Source: Mactra quadrangularis (Eukaryota > Mollusca > Bivalvia > Venerida > Mactridae). Taken from it: a stretch of DNA of 64,000 bases. The notes below the pieces were generated by a model, which did not search any database, was not told where the DNA came from, and saw only the letters and a program-made list of their open reading frames with translations. The position numbers were made by a program, and so were the translations under genes. The stretch covers positions 67,165,872 through 67,229,871 of the forward strand of contig CM046301.1 in NCBI GenBank assembly GCA_025267735.1, read 5' to 3'. How positions within the stretch are numbered: the first letter of the stretch is position 1; the number at the start of each line of letters is the position of its first letter. Below are positions 11,314 to 23,300 of the stretch, in pieces.

Positions 11314-14300
11314 GTAAGTATTACTTTTACCACTCTTATTTCTTCTTGCTTGATAGTTAAACACCTTCTACAACTTAAAATTAGTCCAAGCCATATCACA
11401 ATTTTGTTAAGCATCCGCGTGCGCGTAGGTTTTAGAGTTCTCAATCAAAATAAAAATAAAAAATTGTTTGTGAAATTTTCTTAAATAATTCTGGTGTTCC
11501 GGGATTCGATAACTGATTTTTTTTTCAGGAAACGCTGATAGTTCATTCTTTCTGTGTATTTGATTAATGATAATGTACATGTGTATGTTGTATATACTTT
11601 TTATAGAATTTCTCACATGTATGTCATAAACATTTATTTGAAGGAATACTTGCTAGAATGGACATGTGTTTTCATTTTGTGTGTTTTTGTGAATAGGTAC
11701 CTAGGTTTGTCAAACATGAGTTGACGCTTAACAAAATTCCAATTTGGCATGGCCTTATCACCTTCACTTACATTGTCAGTTCCCACAGTACAAAGCTCGT
11801 ACATTTTGTTTTTGCTGACGGAAAGAACAAAGTAGGTTTGAATGTGATTTTGAAATTGGAACTGATGAGATTCTAGCTTACCAAAGATTATCATGATGTC
11901 CAACACCGTAACCGTTCGTTAACGAGGTTACATTAGGGTCGAGGGTAATAAAACTTGAAGACATTTTGCCAAAAAAAAGGCAACGAGTTCAACAGCTTCG
12001 TTCTGAAAGTTGGGTTTCTTTTTCAGCGTAATGAGTTACAAGTTTTATTAAACTTTTATTTTCAGGTTAACGAGAGATACCAAACAATAAATGATAATAC
12101 ATTTTCTATACATATACAAATTTGTGATATATTAATAGCAAGGGTAAGTTCATAATTAATTTTAGGCTATACTGAATTATTTCAATATATCTTCCTGTCA
12201 ATTGTTTAATCTAGCGTCCAGACAGGCAGAAGCAAATAACTTGATTAAAGAAACACAATTTATTCAATTCGGTTTAATCTTTTACGAAACAAACTGTAAT
12301 GAACTTGGAATGAAAATTCTACAATTTTCAGTAATGTACCTTATATGTATATTATATTGTTGGTTTTTACATGGGGTTTCCCCATGTTTAGTAGTGGACT
12401 GTGGCAAATCATCATCAAAATTTGTCGCGGACGATTACATTCGGTTGTGCGTGCGCATTCCAAGGGATAATTACTACTGCAATTAATGTAGTCCGCATTA
12501 CGCGGACGATAAGAAGTACATGTATATCTAATCTGGCTTATGTAAGGTAAAGGTCCCTTGTATCGCTTCCGTTTGTTGTTTACAGCCATATATTCCATCA
12601 AAACCCCATGTCTGACAGCGCTATTGGCGCTTTGATTTTTACTCGGAACCGTGATGGCAACCTTCGAGAAATTCTATCTTAATATCTCCGTGAATAAAGG
12701 GGTTCTCAAAATTGCCTTATATATTCTTACACAGTAAAGCTCCGCTACGAGATAAAAATACCATTAGTTCTTGCAGTCACGTTATTTCCGATATTTTTCA
12801 GTCCCAAATGCTTACTTGTTGGGATGAGAATGTTCCTACATTAAACCATTCACCAGGACCATCAGTTTTGGTGTTGCTTATCGAGGAAGTTTACAATATA
12901 AATAATTGTCTCTTCTTATGTTACAGTTGGTACATGCTTGTTATGTTTTCAATATTTCAGAGTGAACATGAGCCACCATTATTAGAATATATGGTACGAA
13001 GAAATAAAGCAGTAAATGCAAGTAGAGCATTAAACCGTTTTCATAAATGGTTACGTTATAACAAATCTAGGTTAAAATATGATCATGCTATTATACTAAC
13101 AAGGTTAATGCATTATTTTATTTTTTTTTGTATTATTTTGTATCTTTCGAAGGCAATGAACTAATGGTTCACACTTACCATAGCTCCAATTTAACAAAAA
13201 AAGGACTTTCAAATGTTTGTTTGATTTTATTTGATTTAACTACAACATATCATGCGAAATGGAAGTATATCTAACTATTGTAATATCTAGGGTCATAAGA
13301 CTTGTAATTAGAACTATATAATGGCCGCAGTAGAGGCTTACATGGATGTTTCAAGCAGGCTTGGTGTAGACCGTAATATTTTGCGGCTGCGATTCCAACT
13401 CGCGATAAGTTTCGAATTGAAATAAAAGTTCCCCGCACTTAAAAAAACTCCAAACGCATTTTGCGAGTATGCGAGCTTCAATTCGAGTCTTGCGAACACT
13501 TATCAAAGCCTGTTACTATCTGATCAGGAAGCTAACACGATCGAGTGATTCATTGAAGTTATAAGAACTTGTTTTCAACATCTTGTAATAATGACTTTTG
13601 TGAATATATTTCAGATATATTTTGAGAAAGAAAACCAGGGTTCTCGAAGGTTTGTTATTTCTGTACACATTTTCTGATTATACATTGTCCACTGATATAT
13701 ACAGTTCCTTGCAAAGGTCTTAAACAAATCTTGTTTTAGCCAACAATTATTCACATTAAACATACAAAAATGAAATACACATTCATCTAAAATCAGCATT
13801 AATTTTATTTCATCATTGGATTCAAACTATGTTACTTGAATAAACTTTAATAAGGGACTTTAGACAGTTATCTTCCCCTAATAAAATCTGAAGCAATTGT
13901 CTAGTAGGTCCTTACAGTTGGAATCCTCTGATTTTATCATTGAATTCCTACGTAAGGATAACAAAATATTTCATCTGATATCTTTCATGTTTATGAAGAT
14001 ATTAACAGTTGTGAAATTTAGATAGTTCTTTACCTTAAAGATACTTAGCTTGAAATTCAAACAAATTAAATGATTTACAAAAAAGTTATTAAAGATTAAT
14101 TTTGGCAAATTGACATTGAAAGGTAAGGGTAAAATCCGAGTAATCCAACAAATTGGACCTACCTATTTGAAGAGTATGCAAGGGGAAATAACTGATTAAA
14201 GTCCCTTATTACAGAAAAAAAAACACTTATAGTACGCATGATCAGTTTTTTTCTTGAAAAATTATTTTGTCCAAGAGAACATTTGGAGAGTGCCGTATAT

Positions 14301-17300
14301 TGTTACAGGGTTATTTTGTTGCTGTAAATTAACGATGAAACCTATATAATGACTAGGAGTGTTGTGAAGTAAAGGTCAACTCAGTTAAGTGCTGAATGAT
14401 GAATGATAGAAACCCTGACTTTTAATTATTTACCGTTTACATCAATTTATTGAGATGTCATTCTTACTTTAAAAGATAGATTGGACCATGTCTGTGTTAA
14501 TCTGAACTGATAATTAGTCTGTACGTGTGTGTGGGTGTCTTAAACAGTAAACTTGAATAATTTTATCACTTAATTGAAATAAGATTGAATATTTTCTATT
14601 TTTATTGATTTTTGTGTAACCGCCTCCGTGGTCTAAGTGTTTAAGAGACTGACGTATACATGGCACTGTAACTCCTCACAAAGTGCAGTTAGTTGGTTAA
14701 AGGTACTAGTTCACAGATTTGGTTTATTTATTTTATAATTTCAAAATAGCGATAGCGTTCAGTGTCTGTAATTGTGTCAAAAATCTTTAAAAAATCAAAA
14801 ATCTTAATTCTTATTATTTTAAGGCAAACTGGCCTATATGTTGCAAGAAATAAACAATAAAAGTCATAAAAATGCATAATAAGTGTCTATACCGTGACAT
14901 ACGGGGTAGATATTTACTACATGAAACACCATCATTTGTAGTTGTATGTCAATTTGCAATAAAATTGACATTATCAGAACACTACTTTTCTGCTACCAAA
15001 AAATGTTTCTATACAATTTTAATTGTTTTAGAAAAAGTTGATATTAAAGTTGAAATCAGTGAATGAGTACCTTTAAGGAGGGTACATTCATAAGAAATGG
15101 TATATTCCAGACAAAACGGTTCGGTGAACTGATAGCATTCCCAGGACTCTGATTGTTGAGGATTATAACAAATAAAGCTAGTATCATAGTTTCATATCAA
15201 AATTGTCTTCATGTTTAAAAATGTCAAAAGTTCTTGGACCAATAATACATTTTAGCTCAATTTTTCGAAGAAAATGAGAGCTTATGCTATCACTTCGGCG
15301 TCGGCGTTGTTGTTGGTTTTCAGGTTAAAGTTTTTTTTTAAACTCTTATATCTTAAACACCATCTAAGATATTTTATTGAAACTTGGTAAACTTATTCAG
15401 GAGGACTATATCAACTAGTTGAGTTATTGCCGTTTTATACTTTTAAAAATTGCAAAATGAGGTTACGCGACTTCAAAGGGACGTAACTCTTGTTAATTAT
15501 TTTGGAGTTATGCCCATTTACTTTGATGATAAAATTTGTTCAAATTGATTTTTTTTTGTTCTTAATAATGATATTAAAATGAAAGTAGGTATGCTTATTC
15601 ATTGATACTACGTCTGCTAAATTATGAAGTGGCGTTACTATGGATGTATGTTTTAGGAGTTATGTCCCTTTTATATTTTACAAATATGAATTGTATATTG
15701 TTTGACTGATTTATTTTAATATTTTTCCTATCTTGAAATCACTTTCTTTTGAAGATAAGCCTTGCCATGAACGAAACCCTCGAAAAGTCGAGCGTGTTGT
15801 CCTTTGACTGCTCTTGTTCTATTTTGAGTAAACAGAGAATCCATACAAAAAGTTACTTCTTTAAAATAAAAGCTTATTCGTGTAATCTAGTTTGAAACAT
15901 ATGCTGATAAACAAGTTAAAGGTGCTAGTTCATTGATTTGGTTTGTTTGTTTTCTATAATTTCAAACTACCATACAGTGTCTGTAATTGTGTCAACAAAA
16001 ATCATTCTTATTATTTTAAGACAAACTGGCCTATATATTGCAAGAAGTATGCATTAAAAGTCATAAAATGCACTAAAAGTATCTATATCGTGACATACGG
16101 GGTAGAAATTTACTACATGAAACATAAGTTTCTTATCTTAGTTTCATCTTCAAGGTTAAATGTGAAGCGGTTAGTTCTAAGATAAACCATAATTTTGTCT
16201 GAGACCTTTTAGAGGCTACATGAGTAAATTTATATTTCATTAATATTTTGTCTATAATCAAAAGTTTAATATATCGCGTCTTACTTTACACTAGCGATAC
16301 TGTTTCTAACCTAAATGGAATTTTACCAGACATTTCTTTATCTATTATTAGTTTTATAATACAAATGTAGGCATGGAACGAATTATGTATTGTACAACCA
16401 AAAGAATAAAATTTATCCATTATTTGAAACCAAGATAAAAGTACAAAAATATTAAATAATTCATTGATAAAAAACATGAACAAGTTGTTTATGTATTATA
16501 TACTATTATAGGTCTAGCGTATGTTGGAACAATGTGTGATACAAATAAAGGAAAATCAGCATCTATAGTACAAGACTTGGGAGATTTCCAATCTGCAGGA
16601 GTTATAGCACATGAGTTAGGACATAGGTATGTTATATATCATATGAGTTAGGGCATAGATATGTTTGTATAGCACATGAGTTAGGACATAGGTATGTTAT
16701 ATATCATATGAGTTAGGGCATAGATATGTTTGTATAGCACATGAGTTAGGACATAGGTATGTTATATATCATATGAGTTAGGGCATAGATATGTTTGTAT
16801 AGCACATGAGTTAGGACATAGGTAGGTTTATATAACACGAGTTAGGACATTGGTAGGTTTATATAACATGAGTTAGGACATATGTAGGTTATTATATCAC
16901 ATGAGTTAGGACATTGGTTGGTTTATATAACACGAGTTAGGACATAGGTATGTTTATACAACACGAGTTAGGACAGAGGTATGTTTATATATCACATGAG
17001 TAGGGCAAAGGAAGGTTTTTTATATATCATGTGAGTTAGGACATATATATGTTTATATAGCACATGAGTTAGGACATAGGTATGTTTAAATATGAGTTAG
17101 GACATAGGTAGGTTTATATGGCACATGAGTTAGGACATAGGTAGGTTTATATAACACATAAGTTAGGACATAGGTAGGTTTATATATCACATGAGTTAGA
17201 ACATAGGTAGGTTTATATAACACATAGGTTAGGACATAGGTATATTTATACAACACGAGTTGGGACATAGATATGTTTATATAGCACATGAGTAAGGACA

Positions 17301-20300
17301 TAGGTTTGTTTAAAATATCATATGAGTTAGGACATAGGTAGGTTTATATAACACATAAGTTAGGACATAGGTAGGTTTATATATCACATGTTAGAACATA
17401 GTAAAGTTTATATATCACATGAGTTAGGACATAGATATGTTTATATAGCACATGAGTTAGGACATAGGAAGGTTTATCTATCACATGAGTTAGGACATAG
17501 TTAGGTTTATATAACTCATGAGTTATAACATAGGTAGATTTACATATCACATGAGTTAGGACATAGGTTGGTTTATATATCATATGCGTTACGACATAGG
17601 CAGGTTTATGTAGCACATAAGTTAGGACATGGCTAGGTTTACATATCACATTAGTTAGGGTATTGGTAGGTTTACATATCATATGAGTTAGGACATAGGT
17701 AGGATTATATATCACATGAGTTAGGATATAGGTAGATTTATGTTTCATATGAGTTAGGACCTCTGTAGGTTTATATAGCACATTGACTTGAATGAGCATG
17801 TTCACATTGAAAATAGTCGTAAACTAGTATATGTTTCTCACAATGACTTGAAGCAGTGGGTGGCTATTGAGAAGAACATTCATTGTAAAACTCTCAATAC
17901 AAATATAGTATACATGTTGTCACCGTTACAAACGCGATATGTTTAATACATGAAATCACCATCTTTACATTTGTAAATGTCAATGTGCCCCAATTTGTTT
18001 CATTATCAGGACACTGCTACCCAGATTCCAAAATGTTTCTACAGAAACTTGAGAGTTGTAGAAAAATGGTATTTAAGTTAGAATGTGTGGACGAATAGCC
18101 TTTCAAAGTGACATCATGATATCATAATGTTAATTTGTTCACTATTTCAGTTTAAACGTATTACATGACCGAATGATGCCAATTTGTTCATTATTTCAGT
18201 TTAAATGTATTACATGACTTAGTGATGTCATTTGTTCATTATTTCAGTTTAAACGTATTACATGACCGAGTGATGCCAATTTGTTCATTATTTCAGTTTA
18301 AATGTATTACATGACTGAGTGATGTCATTTGTTCATTATTTCAGTTTAAACGCATTACATGACTGAGTTATGTCAATTTGTTCATTATTTCAGTTTAAAC
18401 GTATTACATGACTGAGTTATGTCAATTTGTTCATTATTTCAGTTTAAATGTATCACATGACGGAGAAGGTAGTAGTGTTAATTGTCCAGCATCCAGAAAT
18501 AATGTGATGGCTCCGTTTAATTCCAAAGATGTTAAAGTATCAGCAAATGTGTTCCATTTCTCACCATGTTCTGTACAAGCTTTAAAGACATTTGTCAAGT
18601 AAATATCTTACTTTTTTCTTTTTTCTTGTCGTCTGTTTCTTATTCCATCTTAAACACAGTCAAGTATACGTTTGAGAATCCGGATATCTTGCATTTCTAC
18701 CATGGACCTATCTCACTTCTTCTATGCCATTAATATGGTAATATTATTTTAATCATGCACGGTCTCATTTGGTGAATATCGTATACCGTAACCAGCTATC
18801 AATGATATTGTCCTACAATTAGCATTTATACAGGAGTCAGCAACGTAAAATATGTATTTAGAGGTTTTTTTTCTCTTAGCAAAAGTGAAAAAGGTGGAAA
18901 ACTGAAACTCACTTTAACGGAACGAGTGATTAAATATTCGTTTTTGTGAACGCAAATTGATGCGAGTACAAATACAGATTTCAATATCGATGTGAACAAC
19001 GTACAAAGAGTCGTGACAAAGTGAAATAATTAAACCATGTTCATGTTAAATTATTTGTAAAGTTCATGCAAAGTTATTTATGGTCGAGTGTGAAACAACT
19101 TAGATTACGATCATTATCGACTCGACTTTCTGGTGTAGAAGTACTTAGCAAGAATAAGGAATGATTTTTCGTGCTAAAGGAAACAAGTTGGGATCGATGT
19201 AAATATTTATCTAGGTCGTTGTGATTTAGTAAATCCATAAAAATGTTTACATATGTATTCATCTAGGCCACTAGAAGCTCGTTGTTTAATGAATGCATAA
19301 GATAATCATATTTATATTCGTCAAGGTCACTAGATGCTCTTTTTTTAATGAATGCATAAGATAAGCATATTTATATTCGTCAAGGTCACTAGAAGCTCGT
19401 CGTTTAATGAATGCATGAGACAATCATATCTATATTCGTCTTTGTCACTAGAAGCTCGTTGTTAAATGAATGCAATTTATATTCGTCAAGGTCACTAGAT
19501 GCTCTTTGTTTAATGAATGCATAAGATAATTATATTTATATTCGTCAAGGTCACTAGATGCTCTTTGTTTAATGAATGCATTAGATAAATATATTTATAT
19601 TCATCTAGGTCACCAGAAGCTCGTTGTTTAATGAATGCACCAAAAGAACTATATCCACATGATATAATTAATGATTCACCAGGTCGTATTTATGATGAAG
19701 ATAAACAATGTGAATTAGCGTATGGTACTGGTTCAAAATTCTGTCGGGGAGGCGTAAGTAACATATTATATTGTTTTCTAATATGTTGTTAATTCTAACT
19801 GTTCAAAACATATTATAATGTCGGAGACATTGATTAAAGCAAAGGGCAAACTTGATTTTCTGAAGTCATGCGTCTCAAATGTGTTGTCATTTTCTATTGT
19901 TGAATTGTGTAGTGTTTAACCTATACGATATATTCATTTATTGTTACTTTCATTTGAATCTAATATTTATATTCTTCAAATGTACTGATATTCTTTATAC
20001 ATTGTATTAATGCTCTTTTACGCTTAAAATACAGGCATCATACACCTTAGTAATAAAGATAAAAATGGTCCCAAACAGTTTCATCATGAAACGATATCAT
20101 CTATAAATTTTATCTCTACTCCCTATAGCCAACGTAAATACATGTAAACGGCACAATACATTATATATAATAGTTGGTATATTCCAGCAATAAGGTTCAC
20201 ATATATGTTCAAGATTATGGTGTACAGTTATATTATATATATTTGATTATTGCAGCAATTGGGTTCACAGATATGTTTAAGGTTATTGTGTACAGTTATA

Positions 20301-23300
20301 TAATATAATATTTTATATACTGTGGCAATTATTTCATAGATATGTTCATGATTATGGTGTACAGTTATATTATATAATATTTGATATTACAGCAATAAGG
20401 TTCACAGATATATTCACGGTTTTGGTGTACAGTTATATTGTATATAATATGTGATATATTGCAGCAATTAGGTTCACAGATATGTTCAAGATTATGGTGT
20501 AAAGTTATATAATATAATATGTGATATATTACAGCAATAAGGTTCGCAGATATATTCAAGGTTATAGTACACTGTTATATTATATATAATATTTAATGAA
20601 TTCCAGCAATTATTTCACAGATATGTTCAAGATTATGGTGTACAATTACGTTATATAATATTTGACATATTCCAGCAATTAGGTTCACAGATATGTTCAA
20701 AATTATGGTGTACAGTTATATTGTATATAATATTTGATTATTCCAGCAATTATGTTCACAGATATGTTCAAGACTATGGTGTACAGGTCTGTAATATAAT
20801 ATTTGATATATTTCAGCAATTAGGTTCACAAACATGTTCAAGACTATGGTGTACAGGTCTGTAATATAATATTTGATATATTCCAGCAATAAGATTCGCA
20901 GATTTGTTCAAAGTTATAGTACACTGTTATATTAAATATAATATTTAAAAAATTCCAGCAATTAGGTTCACAGATATGTTCAAAATTATGGTGTACAGTT
21001 ATATTATATATAATATTTGATATATTGCAGCAACAAGGTTCACAAACATGTTCAAGATTATGGTGTACAGTATATTATATAATATTTGATATATTACTGC
21101 AATTAGGTTCACAGATATATACACGGTTGTGGTGTACAGATATATTATATATATTTGATTATTGCAGCAATTAGGTTCACAGATATATACACGGTTGTGG
21201 TGTACAGATATATTATATATATTTGATTATTGCAGCAATTAGGTTCACAGATATATTCACGGTTGTGGTGTACAGTTATATTGTATATATTTGATTATTA
21301 CAACAGTTGGGTTCACTGATATTTTTAAGATATTGATGTGCATTTATATTATATTATGATATTTTATCTTAAGCAGCAAAACAGTTCACAGATATGTTCA
21401 AGATTATGGTGTACAGTACCAAATGAAGTTAATACGTGTTATTCAAGTAATAGATTAATAGCATTACCCGGTACTCCATGTGGAAAGATGATGGTAAACC
21501 TTAGATAATATCTATTTACAGAGTAACATTTTCAAAATAATATTTCTATCTTCTTATATAAAGTTTCATCTTTTGACGCAATAAATTACTTTGAGATTTC
21601 TCAATGATACTTAACCATTTTTTTTGAAAGATGAAATGAATAGAACGAAACTTAGAGAACCGTGAAATATTCCTTATTGTAACATACTCTTTGCAATGGG
21701 TTAAATTTGGGCCAACATTTGGGCCTTAATGACACTGATTACTTGTCTATAATGTGACAGCAATCAGTTTTCTTATAGGAATTGTTAAAGGCATTTCTAT
21801 TTACATATGTATCTTAAATCAAACTACTGAAGACGTAACACAAATATTGACCTTCCGAAATCAAGAAACGTTTGTGGAATAATATACATTCTTTCATGCT
21901 TTACGGTGAAACGTCACGTTATTCGATGAAAATAATCGATGAAAATATAAAATTTATATTTCATCGCAGTATTAATATAACCTTATATTTTCATCGTTCA
22001 TGACGTCATATTAGATGATAAATGACGTCATCTTGGAGAAGAAATGACGTCATGTTATAATTTGTGTAAAATACATCAAATTAAACGCAAAACTAAGCAT
22101 GAAAGAAACATAATATTCGTCAACTTTGGTGTAAGATGATTTTTATTTCAACACGTGAACTCAGAAAGTGACATTTTCACTCGTGGCTATGCCACTCGTG
22201 AAAATATGTTTTCTGAGCTCACTCGGTGAAATAAAAATCGATCTTACACCAAAGTTGACGAATATCCTCTATTCACAATACACAGTCTTTGTCATACATA
22301 TTTTGAATAACCCATTCTATCAATGAAACACAGTTCACTGTCATGATTTACAATCTCATTGAGGTTTAATATTTCTTCTTATAGTTTCTCTGGTTTATTA
22401 ATTATGGTATACAATAATCAAGGCGAATTTAGTGCATTAATATATAAATACCATGAGTTTGTTGTTGACTGTCACTAAATATAAGGATGTTTCCATCATT
22501 ACATCCTTTTCAGCTCATTACGAAAACGTACAAGAGACTCATTTCAAAAAGCTTTCACAACGCTGTGATAAAAATGAATACAAAGTTAAATTAGTAAGCT
22601 ATCTAATTAATTTAATAAGATTAATGCCTATCTCGAGCAACGGTTTATTAAAAAAGACGCCATGCCACATGATGGTCGACTTGTTATAATATGAAATCAG
22701 TGTATAAAGTTGAATGGTGACATGAAGCCTCGATTTGACGTATGAAGTATGTTAGAAACCACAAAACAGATGGTTGCAGACGTAACATCGAAATACATGT
22801 ATTACCTTACGAAACGAAATATGTACCGGGGTTTTGGTTATGAGGTCTGAAGTATGCTATAGTCTCAGTTTTTGTCATTTACTTTTTATTTAAAAAAACT
22901 AAAGTAAGATCTGACAAACTACTCAGTGGGGGTAACTAACTTTAGATACATAAACATTATATTAATTAGCAAAATGGGCGTGATACGAATGAACCGTTGA
23001 TATTTTGTTACTCTCGAAATTTTAATGTTACTTTTAATTACATTCAGAAAGAGTTCACCATCATCACAAATAGCATCAAAATAGTTTGAAATATCATCTT
23101 ATATATCTACTTTTAGTTCAAAAGTTTAAGAATTGTGATTTGCATTAATCAAAGCGTACTTTACATCAAATTTTATTTCAAATATTTTGGATTGGCAATT
23201 GGCTGTCACTATACAATATAAACGCTTTCCATCAATACATTACATACAATTTATAATGAAAGCGTACAAGAGCTTTAGCTTGTCATAATTCTATATAATG

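Noticed and set aside
17086..17805. Minus-strand ORFs with an 11-residue VLTHVIYKPTY repeat
   Set aside because: Antisense translation of the 33-bp exon-edge array; open only because the period is a multiple of three.
16607..21376. CRISPR-like or coding-repeat explanation for the arrays
   Set aside because: Eukaryotic gene context, no unique spacers, and units coincide with exon edges and splice sites.
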